The notes under the pieces are model-generated. The model ran no database searches and was not told the origin of the DNA. It saw only the letters and a list, made by a program, of their open reading frames with translations. From positions 3,162,001-3,226,000 of the forward strand of contig OZ243976.1 in assembly GCA_965214795.1 (NCBI GenBank): a stretch of DNA of 64,000 nt, given 5' to 3'. A program made the position numbers and the translations under genes. This stretch comes from JAJDXW01 sp965214795. GTDB taxonomy: Bacteria > Pseudomonadota > Gammaproteobacteria > HK1. Numbering within the stretch: the stretch's first letter is position 1; the number at the start of each line of letters is the position of its first letter. Below are positions 1-8,565 of the stretch, one piece after another.

Positions 1-325
1 CCAGCTCATGGCCGCCGATCCGGTCCGGATCAAGCAGCTCGGCTTCGGGATCGGCATCGGCACCACCGCCCTCGCGGGGGCGCTCCTCATCATCATCATC
101 CCCATCGAGCCCTCGATCGGCCGGCTCTACATCGGCCAGGTCTTCGCGATCGCGGTCCTCGCGGGGCTCGGCTCGATCCCGGGCACGCTGGTCGCGGCCC
201 TCGTCCTCGGCATCGCCGAGAGCCTCGTCTCGACCTTCTACGGGCCATCCTGGGCGCCGGCCGTCGCATTCGGCATCCTCCTCCTCGCGCTCGCCTTCCG
301 CCCCCAAGGGCTCTTCGGCCGATGA
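1..325 (+). CDS. livH: Branched-chain amino acid ABC transporter permease, LivH-type (3' end only)
   Basis: This is the C-terminal part of an inner-membrane permease; the frame is open to the left edge, so the start lies outside the window. About 108 residues remain, with three hydrophobic stretches. The short loop GLGSIPGTLVAALVLGIAES is typical of LivH C-termini, and the protein ends in FRPQGLFGR, a common end for this family. It is followed after 13 bases by livM and then livG and livF, so it is one permease of a Liv importer. The periplasmic binding protein gene is not in the window. Substrate is inferred from family only; related systems also carry amides, urea or aromatic acids. Confidence 0.88.
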   Translation, partial: QLMAADPVRIKQLGFGIGIGTTALAGALLIIIIPIEPSIGRLYIGQVFAIAVLAGLGSIPGTLVAALVLGIAESLVSTFYGPSWAPAVAFGILLLALAFRPQGLFGR

Positions 326-338
326 AGGCCCGCCGCCG

Positions 339-1289
339 GTGAGGCTCGACGCGTTCCACGCCGCGGCCCTGGCCATCGCCCTGCTCGGTGCCGCGATCAC
401 CATCTTCGACCTGCTCCCGGTCAACAAGTTCGTCTACTTCGCGGCCTACGTGGTGCTCCAGTACGTGGTGCTCGCCACCGCCTGGAACATCATGGGCGGG
501 TACATGGGCTACGTGAACTTCGGCACTGCGGGGTTCTTCGCGGTCGGGGCGTATACCTCCGTCGTGCTCTACAACCTCATGCAGGCGCCCCTCATCCTGA
601 TGATCCCGATCGCCGGCGCGGTGTGCGCCCTCCTCGGGCTCGGCATGGGATACCTCACCCTCAGACTCCGCGGCGTCTTCTTCGCGATCGCGACCCTCGC
701 CCTCGCCATCGTCCTCGAAACCCTGATCGTCAACTGGGACTACGTCGGCGGAGCGACCGGAGCCTACATCCTGCGTTCGCGGGAGATAGCCCCCTTCGGG
801 GACTACGTCGAGTTCCTCTTCTTCGTGATGCTGCTGCTTGCGGTCTTCGCGGTCTCGGTCGCGCGCTGGATCGAGCGCTCGAAGACCGGCCGCGGCTTCG
901 CGGCGATCCGCGACGACGAGGTGGCCGCCGAGTGCGCGGGGGTACCGACCCTTCGCCTCAAGCTCATCGCGACCACCGTCTCGGGGTTCCTCATGGGAGT
1001 GGCCGGCGCCCCGTTCGTACTCTACGTGGGTTTCGTCGAGCCGTCGTCCGCGTTCAACCTCGTCTACGCGGTGAACTCCATCGCGATGCCGATGGTCGGC
1101 GGCGCGACCACCTGGATGGGACCTCTCATCGGTGCCCTGCTGCTGGGTACCGTCCAGCAGGTCGCCACCGTCACCATCTCCTCGGAGCTCAACCTGCTGA
1201 TCGTCGGGGTGCTGCTCGTGTTCTTCGTGATCGCGGCCCCCGAGGGCATCGTCGGCCTGGTCCGCAGGTGGCGGGGGGGCGGCCGGTGA
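339..1289 (+). CDS. livM: Branched-chain amino acid ABC transporter permease LivM
   Basis: Second membrane permease of the Liv-type ABC importer, 316 residues, close to the family norm. The start is GTG at 339; an ATG at 322 in another frame meets a stop at once. The protein is hydrophobic throughout, with about eight or nine predicted membrane spans. The EAA-like cytoplasmic loop containing SKTGRGFAAIRDDEVAAEC (around residues 180-200) is the contact site for the ATPases and is diagnostic for LivM. It overlaps the livG start by GTGA (1286-1289), implying translational coupling. Substrate assignment is from family only. Confidence 0.93.
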   Translation: MRLDAFHAAALAIALLGAAITIFDLLPVNKFVYFAAYVVLQYVVLATAWNIMGGYMGYVNFGTAGFFAVGAYTSVVLYNLMQAPLILMIPIAGAVCALLGLGMGYLTLRLRGVFFAIATLALAIVLETLIVNWDYVGGATGAYILRSREIAPFGDYVEFLFFVMLLLAVFAVSVARWIERSKTGRGFAAIRDDEVAAECAGVPTLRLKLIATTVSGFLMGVAGAPFVLYVGFVEPSSAFNLVYAVNSIAMPMVGGATTWMGPLIGALLLGTVQQVATVTISSELNLLIVGVLLVFFVIAAPEGIVGLVRRWRGGGR

Positions 1290-2008
1290 CCGGCGAACGG
1301 CTGCTCGAGGTGCGCTCCGTCACCAAGCGCTTCGGGGGGTTCGTCGCGCTCGACGAGGTGAGCCTCGAGGTCGGCAGGGGCGAACGCTTCGGGTTGATCG
1401 GTCCGAACGGCTCCGGCAAGACGACCATGATCAACTGCATCTCCGGCACCCTCGCGAACGACGGCGGCGAGATCGTCTTCAACGAGATCGTGCTCGACGG
1501 CAAGAAGCCGCATGAGCGGACCCGGCTCGGCATCGCGCGCTCGTTCCAGATCCCGAAACCCTTCCGGTCGATGACGGTGCTCGAGAACCTCGCGATCGCG
1601 CTCGAGTACGCGAGCGGCGCCGCACCGCGGGAGATCGCGGACCGGGGCATGACGATCCTCGAGACGATCGGTCTCGCGGATCGGGCCGGAGAGAACTCCG
1701 GGAAGCTCACCCAGATCGACATGCGAAAGCTCGAGCTGGCGCGGGCGATGGCGACCGAGCCCGAGCTCCTCATCTCGGACGAAGCGATGGCGGGGCTGTC
1801 CTCCACGGAGGTGGACGACATCCTCGAAATCCTGTTCCGCATGAACGAGCGCGGCATCACCATCATCATGATAGAGCACATCATGCGGGCGGTGATGCGC
1901 TTCTCGGAGCGAATCGTCGTGCTCGACGCGGGCCGCCGGATCGCGGAAGGCAAGCCCGCCGAGATCGTCAACGACCCCGAGGTCGAACGGGCCTATCTCG
2001 GTGAGTAG
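1286..2008 (+). CDS. livG: Branched-chain amino acid ABC transporter ATP-binding protein LivG
   Basis: Cytoplasmic ATPase of the Liv importer, 240 residues. The frame is open far upstream, but GTG at 1286 overlaps the livM stop and places the ABC fold at residue 8. Walker A is GPNGSGKT at residues 39-46. Walker B is LLISDEAMAGL near residue 165, and the switch His is in MIEHIM. The usual LSYGQ-type signature is replaced by KLTQIDMRKLELARAMA, so the two glycines of the signature are absent. From memory, a subset of LivG-like ATPases also carries an LTL.D.KRLE-type signature, so I read this as a subfamily trait, not damage. The stop overlaps the start of livF. Confidence 0.92.
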   Translation: MTGERLLEVRSVTKRFGGFVALDEVSLEVGRGERFGLIGPNGSGKTTMINCISGTLANDGGEIVFNEIVLDGKKPHERTRLGIARSFQIPKPFRSMTVLENLAIALEYASGAAPREIADRGMTILETIGLADRAGENSGKLTQIDMRKLELARAMATEPELLISDEAMAGLSSTEVDDILEILFRMNERGITIIMIEHIMRAVMRFSERIVVLDAGRRIAEGKPAEIVNDPEVERAYLGE

Positions 2009-2732
2009 GATCGTCGTCGAGAACGTCGAGGCGGGCTACGGCGCGGTGCGGGTCCTGCACGGGGTCTCGGTGCACGTCGATTCCGGCGAGACGGTCGCCC
2101 TCCTCGGAACGAACGGCAACGGCAAGTCGACGCTCATCAACTGCATCATGGGCATCGTCGAGCCGACGGCCGGCTCGATCACCCTCGAGACCGACGCCGG
2201 CGAGCGGATCGATCTCGTCGGCCGCAGCCCCCAGGAAGTCGTCGAGCTCGGGGTCGCCCTCGTACCGGAAGGGCGGCGCCTGTTTCCGCTCCTCACCGTG
2301 GAGGAGAACCTGATGCTCGGTGCCTTCCGGAGCTCCGCACGCCGACGGATCGCCGCGAACCTCGAGTTCTCGTTCGAGGCGTTCCCGGTGCTTGGCCAGA
2401 GGCGCCGCCAGCTCGCCGGCTCCATGTCCGGAGGCGAGCAGCAGATGCTGGCGATCGCGCGGGCCCTGATGTCGGAGCCCCGCGTCCTGCTCGTCGACGA
2501 GCCTTCCGTGGGGCTCGCCCCCATCCTGGTGAGCCGGGTGATCGCGAGGATCCGGGAGCTCAAGACCGAGCGAAGCCTCACGGTGCTGATGGCGGAGCAG
2601 AACTTCAACCAGGCGATCAAGATCGCCGACCGGGGCTACATCATCGTGCACGGCGACATCGCGTTCGCGGCCTCCTCCGCCGCGGAGCTTGCCGAGAACG
2701 AGATGGTCAAGCAGTACTATCTCGGGGTCTGA
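2001..2732 (+). CDS. livF: Branched-chain amino acid ABC transporter ATP-binding protein LivF
   Basis: Second ATPase of the importer, 243 residues. Start is GTG at 2001, eight bases inside the end of livG, a typical livG-livF overlap. Walker A is GTNGNGKS (residues 36-43), the ABC signature is SMSGGEQQMLAIARAL (about 140-155) and Walker B is VLLVDEPSVGL. The LivF-specific C-terminal His switch is replaced by MAEQNFNQA, normal for this family. The protein ends in YYLGV, a hallmark of LivF. It is the last gene of the livHMGF unit; an eroded oxidoreductase 5' end follows 19 bases later on the same strand. Confidence 0.93.
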   Translation: MSRIVVENVEAGYGAVRVLHGVSVHVDSGETVALLGTNGNGKSTLINCIMGIVEPTAGSITLETDAGERIDLVGRSPQEVVELGVALVPEGRRLFPLLTVEENLMLGAFRSSARRRIAANLEFSFEAFPVLGQRRRQLAGSMSGGEQQMLAIARALMSEPRVLLVDEPSVGLAPILVSRVIARIRELKTERSLTVLMAEQNFNQAIKIADRGYIIVHGDIAFAASSAAELAENEMVKQYYLGV

Positions 2733-2751
2733 GCCCCTCCCCGGTCCGCTC

Positions 2752-2906
2752 GTGGCCGACCGACCCTCCATCGCGGTCATCGGCGCCGGCAGGGTCGGGA
2801 TCTGCTGCGCCCTTTACCTGCAAGAACGAAGGCTTCGCGGTGACGCTGATCGAGCGCGGCGGATCCGGCGAGGCGGCTTCCTCCGGACCAACCCGACCGT
2901 CCCTCA
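2752..2906 (+). pseudogene. 5' remnant of a FAD-dependent amino-acid oxidoreductase (DadA-like), frameshifted
   Basis: A GTG at 2752 opens a frame reading ADRPSIAVIGAGRVGICCALYLQ, the Rossmann FAD-binding motif (GxGxxG) of DadA-like amino acid dehydrogenases. After the Gln codon near 2821 the frame is lost, and the expected continuation NEGFAVTLIERGGSGEAAS runs in the +1 frame from 2825 to about 2900. One extra A in the run caagaac explains the shift. Homology stops near 2906 and the rest of the gene is absent; the 3' end of the AlbA_2 gene begins at 2920. The position directly after livF suggests it was once part of the transport operon. It is certainly non-functional. Confidence 0.8.
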
Positions 2907-2919
2907 CTGTCGTCAATGT

Positions 2920-4671
2920 TCATGCAGGGTTGTCCTTGGCCAAGGGCCGGTACTCCACCAGCGCCGCCCGCCCCGATATTTCGACGATGCGCACCAGGCG
3001 CTCTCGCCCGTTGGAGTCGGTGAGGCGCAGGTCTTCGCCGGGAACGAAGTGAACCGGCTGGGGCTTGCCCTCGTCGATCGCGATGTTGGAGGCGTACAGC
3101 CAGGTCCGGTCGTGGGTGTCGCGGACGGGGTTCAGGGTCCCGGTCAAGCCGGGCACGGAGCCGATGGCCTCCCGGAAGATGACCGCGCCGCCTTCCGGCC
3201 GGGCTTCGAGCTCCATCGCGAGCGCCCCCCGGCCGGGCACCCACTCCCGCTCCACGTGGGCGGCGTATCCGCGGGCGGCCGCGAACACCGTCATGGGAAG
3301 CTCGGTGGTGTGCAACGACACCGCCGCGATGCCCTCCTCGTCGCTCGTTGCGCCTTTCCAGGTGTGGTTGGGGAACAGGACCAGGACTTCGGCGCCGGGC
3401 AGGGGCCGCCCGGAGGCGCGCACCGTGATCCGTACCTGCGCCGGGCTCGGCTCCACGGGCGCGGAGGGGAGGACGACCAGGACGTCCTCGTCCCCGACGA
3501 TGCGAAATTCCGCGTCTCTTCCACTCGCGCCCAGGGTCTCGCTCCGAATGATCGGAACGCCGTCGCCGCGGCGCTCCATGAAGTGGCGGCGGTCTCCGCG
3601 CCCCGGGGTTTCGCCGGTCGGAACCCTGCCCAGCATGGAGACCAGCACCTCGTTGCGCGTAGCCTGGCGGTCGGCGATGTTTTCTATCGTCAGGCTGTTG
3701 GGCAGTGTGCCCGGCGACTGGATTTCCATGCGATCCGAGAACAGGGACAGGCGGATGCGGCTGCCGCGGATGGAATAATCGCGGTGCGCCACGGCGTTGA
3801 CCACCGCCTCGAAGATGGCCCGCTCGCTGTATTGGGGCAGGTCGGTTCGAGCCGGATCCTTGTAGGCCGCTACCTGCATGTTGCGCACGGCGAAGGCGAC
3901 GGCCTCGGCGATCTGGCGGTTCAGCGGGCCGCGGATCGTCTGAGTGTCGACCTGTTCGGAAGCGCGATCCGCTCCGCGGTAGCGGGTTGCGGTGATGCAG
4001 GCGCTCGGCAGCCATGTTTCCGGATTGCGGCAGCACAGCAACACGCCGGCCACGGTCGCCCGCCGCGGGCCATCCTCCGTGTCGGTCAACAATCCCAGCT
4101 TGGTCAACGCGACCTCGGGGTCGGCCGCGCCCTGAACGCTCAGCAGGGGTTTCCACAGCGATTCTTCCAGGGAACCGAACCCGGTTTCCCGAACCGGCCG
4201 TTCGTCGAACGACCGAAAGCGCGCCTGGGCGCGCCGTTGCGCGAGCCGCAACCGTTCGTCGCTGGTCATTTTTCGCTTGGAGCTGCCTCGGCGGCGGTAG
4301 CTGCCTCCGGGGCTGTCGTGAAGGGCATATCCCGCGGCCACTTCCACGGCCAGAAACGCCTTGCCGTCAAGCTCGAAACGCGAGGTATCGATGTCGATGG
4401 CGGGCTTGATCGAGTCCGAACATATTTCGACCACGGTCCGCTCCGTCTCGTCCAGTTGGCCGCGGGTCATCCCCTGAATACGGCCGTCATCGGCAACGCC
4501 GCACAGCATCACGCCGCCGTTCCCGTTGGCGAAAGCTGCCAGCTCGTCCGCGAGACTGTCGCGATCGGGACCGATCGGACGATCCCCACGGAAGTCGAAC
4601 TGCTTGAATTCCCAGTGGCTGTCTTCGCCCAACCGCAGCCGGAGCCCGACTTCTTCGGCACTGAAACTCAT
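2920..4671 (-). CDS. AlbA_2 (Schlafen-type) domain ATP-binding protein with C-terminal carboxypeptidase-regulatory-like domain
   Basis: 583 residues starting at ATG 4671. The N-terminus (about residues 1-130) is an AlbA_2/Schlafen-like putative DNA-binding domain: EFKQFDFRG, then FANGNGGVMLCGVADDG, which is the family hallmark. Residues about 250-400 form a HATPase_c_4-type ATPase region with FEAVVNAVAHRDYSIRGS (N-box-like) and EIQSPGTLPNSLT. The remaining 170 residues look like a carboxypeptidase-regulatory-like beta domain (VRASGRPLPGAEVLVLF), an unusual addition. Proteins of this class are often encoded inside type I restriction-modification operons, and an hsdM remnant lies upstream on the same strand. 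Role inferred: accessory or regulatory protein of a lost restriction locus. Confidence 0.8.
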   Translation of the reverse strand: MSFSAEEVGLRLRLGEDSHWEFKQFDFRGDRPIGPDRDSLADELAAFANGNGGVMLCGVADDGRIQGMTRGQLDETERTVVEICSDSIKPAIDIDTSRFELDGKAFLAVEVAAGYALHDSPGGSYRRRGSSKRKMTSDERLRLAQRRAQARFRSFDERPVRETGFGSLEESLWKPLLSVQGAADPEVALTKLGLLTDTEDGPRRATVAGVLLCCRNPETWLPSACITATRYRGADRASEQVDTQTIRGPLNRQIAEAVAFAVRNMQVAAYKDPARTDLPQYSERAIFEAVVNAVAHRDYSIRGSRIRLSLFSDRMEIQSPGTLPNSLTIENIADRQATRNEVLVSMLGRVPTGETPGRGDRRHFMERRGDGVPIIRSETLGASGRDAEFRIVGDEDVLVVLPSAPVEPSPAQVRITVRASGRPLPGAEVLVLFPNHTWKGATSDEEGIAAVSLHTTELPMTVFAAARGYAAHVEREWVPGRGALAMELEARPEGGAVIFREAIGSVPGLTGTLNPVRDTHDRTWLYASNIAIDEGKPQPVHFVPGEDLRLTDSNGRERLVRIVEISGRAALVEYRPLAKDNPA

Positions 4672-4799
4672 GAGCTGGCCCCGAATTCCGGCACCTCCGG
4701 AGGAGCCTCGCGGTGTACGCCACCGGGAGGCGGCCGGTCAGCCATCGTCCAGCGGTCTCCGCGGCCGTCCGACCTCTCGGCCCCGGTGACCGCGACATC

Positions 4800-4888
4800 G
4801 GGACCTGCCGCCTCGGCCTGCCGTGCCGGGGCCGTCCGGATCGGCCATCCCACGCTCATCTCGGCAGCACGCGGTCGCACTCGTGCGG
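4800..4888 (-). repeat. Dispersed repeat, family IV, copy 1 (about 80 bp)
   Basis: Reading the minus strand, the segment from the ACCGCCGCACGAGTG motif to CCCCGGCACGGCAGGCC matches the plus strand at 60703-60784 at most positions by eye. The copy lies exactly where hsdM homology ends, so it may mark the breakpoint of that gene. No coding potential or terminal repeats were seen. Confidence 0.7.
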
Positions 4889-5149
4889 CGGTCCGGATCC
4901 TCCGGGTCGGCACCGTCGGCCCGCTCCGCTTCGAGGCGGGCGTGCGTCTCCTCGAAGGCGTCGGAGATGTATTTTCAGGAAGACGAGGCCGGGGACGACG
5001 TGTTTGTACCCGGCCGCGTCCATCGATCCGCGCAGGGCGTCGGCCATGCGCCACGGCTCGGCCTCGTACCCGGTCGTGGCGCCCTGCTTGCCGGCGACGA
5101 TCCCGCCGCCGCCGCCGGACTTCGGCTTTCCCCGTCGTCCCCGTGCCAT
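4889..5149 (-). pseudogene. hsdM: 5' remnant of type I restriction-modification methyltransferase HsdM, frameshifted
   Basis: From ATG 5149 the frame reads a basic leader (MARGRRGKPKSGGGGG) and then ATTGYEAEPWRMADALRGSM and YKHVVPGLVFLK, the N-terminal helical domain of HsdM. At the run gaaaatac near 4980 one extra A shifts the frame; the expected continuation KYISDAFEETHARLEAERA resumes in the next frame and ends near 4889 (EDPD). The SAM-binding and NPPF-containing core is gone. No hsdS or hsdR is seen. The AlbA_2 gene lies downstream on the same strand, as in many type I loci. Confidence 0.8.
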
Positions 5150-5261
5150 GCGTCTTCCTTCCCTCGGCCTCGGAATCGCTCCGCCCGCCGACGCCCGACC
5201 CATCCACGGAACCGGGCGAGTCGGGGCAACTCCATCCTACCCGGTGCGCCGGTCCGGTCGG

Positions 5262-5330
5262 AACCATCTTGTTTTCTGTCATAACCAATTGATTTCAAAT
5301 ACAAAACGGATCTAGTCGGACTGCCCTGGA
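5262..5330 (-). promoter_or_regulatory. AT-rich block upstream of the hsdM remnant, possible promoter
   Basis: The stretch around 5262-5315 is strikingly AT-rich for this genome. On the minus strand it contains TTGTAT, then about 15 bases later TATGAC, a weak sigma-70-like pair pointing towards the hsdM remnant at 5149. Possibly the relic promoter of the restriction locus. The call rests on composition and spacing only. Confidence 0.3.
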
Positions 5331-5430
5331 AAACAAGGCGAATCAGCAGGATATCGCCGACTTCGGGATGGTCCCGGCCGCGCGGTACAGACCCGTGACG
5401 CCGGCCGCTCCAATCGGGCAGAATACCGGC

Positions 5431-5604
5431 ATGCGCGACATCGCCCACGGCGTGATCGGCGCCCTCATCGCCTACGCCGTCTACAAGCTCGCCGGGCATG
5501 CGGTGTGGTCGCTGGCGGCGCTGGCGATCTACGTGCCGGTCTATTTCGCGCTGCGGGACCGGTTCCCGGTTCGGAGCCGGGGCCGCGCGGACGATCGGAG
5601 CTGA
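5431..5604 (+). CDS. Small hypothetical membrane protein (57 aa)
   Basis: ATG at 5431 opens a 57-residue frame with two hydrophobic segments (GVIGALIAYAVYKLA and WSLAALAIYVPVYFAL) and an Arg-rich tail. I chose this start because the upstream extension has no membrane-protein character. It is followed 18 bases later by another tiny membrane peptide and then by the molybdenum hydroxylase gene on the same strand. I do not recognise the family; the ribosome-binding site is weak. It may be a real small membrane protein or chance. Confidence 0.45.
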   Translation: MRDIAHGVIGALIAYAVYKLAGHAVWSLAALAIYVPVYFALRDRFPVRSRGRADDRS

Positions 5605-5622
5605 AACCTGCCGGAGACAATC

Positions 5623-5712
5623 ATGGACCAACTCGGTCTCGTCGTTATCGTTGCCGCCGTCCTCGTCGCGGCCGTGCTCGTGTGCGTGAGTCTCGCCGGC
5701 AAACGGCACTGA
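5623..5712 (+). CDS. Tiny single-span membrane peptide (29 aa)
   Basis: ATG 5623 preceded by GGAGA at good spacing; the product is MDQLGLVV followed by a run of Val/Ala/Ile (residues 6-24) and a short LAGKRH tail. This is one predicted membrane span with a positive C-terminus. It lies 37 bases before the molybdenum hydroxylase gene. No family recognised; its length makes the call tentative. Confidence 0.4.
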   Translation: MDQLGLVVIVAAVLVAAVLVCVSLAGKRH

Positions 5713-5749
5713 CCGCGGTCCGGGCGGAAGATCATCAAAGGGAGCGAGC

Positions 5750-8038
5750 GTGAATCAGGACTCGGGGAACGGTTTCAAATGGGTCGGATCGCGACCGGTT
5801 CGGCCCGACGGGGTGGACAAGGTGACCGGGCGAGCCCGGTTCGCGGCCGACCATTCGTTGCCGGACATGCTCGTGGGGGGGATCCTCCGCAGCCCTCATG
5901 CCCATGCGCGCATCCGGTCCATCGACACCTCCCGAGCCGAGTCCCTGCCCGGGGTGAAGGCGGTCATCACGTCGGCGGATCTCCCCGATCACCCGTCCGT
6001 GTACGTCGGCCCCGAGCGGGTCCAGATCAACTTCGCACACATGACCCGAAACGTCATGGCGCGCGAGAAGGCGCTGTACGAAGGGCATTCGGTGGCGGCG
6101 GTAGCGGCGACGACAAAGACGATCGCCGAGGAGGCTCTCTCCCTCATCGACGTCGACTACGAGGTCCTCCCGCACGTAATCGACGTGAAGGAGGCGATTC
6201 GCCCCGACGCTCCGCTCCTGCATCCGGACATGTACACGCGCGGGGTCGACCCCGCTCCGGACCGCCCGTCCAACATCACCAAGCGCGCCGAGTTCGGGAT
6301 CGGCGATGTCGAGGCGGGCTTCCGCGCGGCGGAAGAAACGGTCGGGATGGAGTTCGCGACCCGTCCGGTCCATCAGGGTTACATCGAGCCCCATGCCTGC
6401 GTCGCCCGCTTCAACGAGGACGGGCAGGCCGAGATCTGGGGTTCGAGCCAGGGCCATTTCCAGATCCGGGCCTTCACCGCCAGGCTTCTCGGCCTGGCCC
6501 TCTCGGATCTGCGGGTGACCCCGGCCGAGATCGGAGGCGGATTCGGGGGCAAGACGGTGGTGTACCTCGAGCCGCTCGCCCTCGCCCTCGCCCGCAAGAG
6601 CGGGCGGCCGGTGAAGCTCACGATGAGCCGGGAAGAGGTCTTCAAGGCCACCGGACCGACTTCCGGGGCGGAGATGACGGTGAAGCTCGGGGCGACCCGG
6701 GATGGGCGGATCACCGCCGCCGAGGGCGTCTTCCGGTTCCAGGCGGGGGCGTTTCCGGGGTCGCCGGTGCTGAACGCCTGCATGTGCGCGTTCGCTCCCT
6801 ACGCCATCGAGAACGTGCACACGGTGGGCTACGACGTGGTGTGCAACCGGCCGAAGTCCGCCGCCTACCGTGCCCCCGGATCGCCGATCTCCGCCTTCGC
6901 CGTCGAGAGCGCCATGGACGTGCTCGCCCGCAAGCTCGGCATCGACCCGCTCGAGTTCCGGCAACGCAACGCGGCCCGTGAGGGTACGCAGGCCGCGTAC
7001 GGGCCGAAGTTCGGGTCCATCGGCTACGTGGAGACGATCGAGACCCTGCAGAATCATCCTCACTACCGCACCCCCCTCGGACCGAACCAGGGGCGGGGGG
7101 TCGCCTCCGGCTACTGGTTCAACAACGGCGGCGAGTCGAGCGCGACGATCCACCTCGGAGAGGACGGCACGGCGGTGGTCGCGACCGGGAGCCCGGATAT
7201 CGGAGGTTCGCGGGCTTCGATGGCGATCATGGCCGCGGAGACCCTCGGCATCGACTACGACCGGGTTCGGCCCATCGTTGCCGACACCGCCTCCATCGGC
7301 TTCACCGGGGTGACCGGCGGCAGTCGAGTCACCCTGGCCACCGGCCTCGCGGTGATCACCGCGGCGCGAAAGCTCATCGAGGACCTGCGCCGTCGCGCCG
7401 CCCTCATCTGGGACGTCGACGTCGACGGGGTCATCTGGGAGGACGGACACGCGAAGCCCGCGAGCAGCAACGTGGGCGACTTCGAGCCGCTCTCCCTGCG
7501 GGAGATCGCGGCGAAGAAGACCCAGACCGGGGGCCCCATCGGCGCCAGCGCGTCGGTGAACGCGGCCGGCGTCGGTCCGGGCTTCTCGACCCAGGTCTGC
7601 GACGTCGAGGTGGACCCGGAGACCGGCAAGGTGACCATCCTCAGATGGACCGCCGCGCAGGACGTCGGGCGCGCGATTCACCCGAGCTACGTCGAGGGGC
7701 AGATTCAGGGCGGCGCGGCGCAAGGGATCGGATGGGCGCTGAACGAGGAGTACATCTACGACGACGAGGGCCGACTCGAGAACCCGGGCTTCCTGGACTA
7801 CCGGATGCCGGTCGCCTCGGACCTGCCGATGATCGAGGCGGTGCTGGTGGAAGTGCCGAACCCCGGTCACCCCTACGGGGTGAAGGGGGTCGGAGAGGTC
7901 AACATCTGTCCCCCGATGGCCGCGGTCGCGAACGCGATCGAGGATGCGGTCGGGGTGCGGATGACGAGTCTGCCGATGTCGCCTCCCCGCCTGCTCGAGA
8001 CGATCGACGCGAACCACTCCTCGCCCGAGGCATCGTAG
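5750..8038 (+). CDS. Xanthine dehydrogenase / aldehyde oxidase family molybdopterin-binding large subunit
   Basis: 762 residues from GTG 5750 with GGGAG upstream. Molybdenum hydroxylases insert oxygen from water into heterocycles or aldehydes. The N-terminal a/b-hammerhead domain is seen in GRARFAADHSLPDMLVGGIL (about 25-45) and SPHAHARI. Cofactor-binding parts include EIGGGFGGKT (about 260-270), AYRAPGSPISAFAVESAMD (about 375) and the C-terminal GVGEVNICPP, where the Glu is the expected catalytic base. Partner FAD and 2Fe-2S subunits, normally encoded next to the large subunit, are absent here. Whether it works with subunits encoded elsewhere cannot be told. Substrate unknown. Confidence 0.88.
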   Translation: MNQDSGNGFKWVGSRPVRPDGVDKVTGRARFAADHSLPDMLVGGILRSPHAHARIRSIDTSRAESLPGVKAVITSADLPDHPSVYVGPERVQINFAHMTRNVMAREKALYEGHSVAAVAATTKTIAEEALSLIDVDYEVLPHVIDVKEAIRPDAPLLHPDMYTRGVDPAPDRPSNITKRAEFGIGDVEAGFRAAEETVGMEFATRPVHQGYIEPHACVARFNEDGQAEIWGSSQGHFQIRAFTARLLGLALSDLRVTPAEIGGGFGGKTVVYLEPLALALARKSGRPVKLTMSREEVFKATGPTSGAEMTVKLGATRDGRITAAEGVFRFQAGAFPGSPVLNACMCAFAPYAIENVHTVGYDVVCNRPKSAAYRAPGSPISAFAVESAMDVLARKLGIDPLEFRQRNAAREGTQAAYGPKFGSIGYVETIETLQNHPHYRTPLGPNQGRGVASGYWFNNGGESSATIHLGEDGTAVVATGSPDIGGSRASMAIMAAETLGIDYDRVRPIVADTASIGFTGVTGGSRVTLATGLAVITAARKLIEDLRRRAALIWDVDVDGVIWEDGHAKPASSNVGDFEPLSLREIAAKKTQTGGPIGASASVNAAGVGPGFSTQVCDVEVDPETGKVTILRWTAAQDVGRAIHPSYVEGQIQGGAAQGIGWALNEEYIYDDEGRLENPGFLDYRMPVASDLPMIEAVLVEVPNPGHPYGVKGVGEVNICPPMAAVANAIEDAVGVRMTSLPMSPPRLLETIDANHSSPEAS

Positions 8039-8163
8039 GAGGTCGCCCGCGGTCGGCGCCGCTCGCGCTGCCCCCGGCATGCGGGAGAACCCCGCTCGGG
8101 CCGTCGGACCCGTCCCTCGGCAGGGCTCCCGGCGTCGCCGGGAACCATCGAGGGACGGATGAA

Positions 8164-8240
<77 letters not shown>

Positions 8241-8371
8241 TGAATCGTGGTGCCGGTCCGGGCCATCCGATGCTCCCAACTGGTTCGTTCGGCTCGGCGG
8301 GCCCTTGTTCGGCTCCCACTCGGCCCGGGGGCCGGGTCGGCTCCACCGGCGAAACGACCGCCGGCTGCGGG

Positions 8372-8565
8372 CTGGCCCGGAAAAACCACTGACTTTCGTC
8401 GCGAGGGTGCAAGATGCCCCACGATCTCATGGAGGAACGCGCCGCACGGACCGAAAGACGCTGAAGGCGTAGTCTACACTACGTCGAAGCGGCTTGAGGG
8501 AGTACGTCCCGCTACCGCGAGCGGATTGGCGGCCGCAGTGGGAAGTCGGTGATTTTTTCGGGTTA
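8372..8565 (+). repeat. Intergenic repeat family I, copy A (MITE-like, 194 bp)
   Basis: The element is bounded by imperfect terminal inverted repeats, about 22 bp. The right end read inward is CCCGAAAAAATCACCGACTT; the left end is CCCGGAAAAACCACTGACTT. The interior carries GATGCCCCACGATCTCATGG and a GAGTACGTCCCGCTACCG motif shared with copies B (12799-13028) and C (16711-16892). Copy A lacks part of the GC-rich middle found in B. Its right terminus contains the TAA stop of merR (8563-8565). No open reading frame is conserved between copies. Confidence 0.85.

Noticed and set aside
1286..2008. LivG as a broken ATPase because the LSGGQ-type signature is missing
   Set aside because: Walker A, Walker B and the His switch are intact, length is normal, and a similar substitute signature is known to me from other Liv ATPases.
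2689..5292. Open frame of 867 codons on the plus strand across livF end and the AlbA_2 region
   Set aside because: The AlbA_2 reading on the other strand has recognisable domains; this frame has none.
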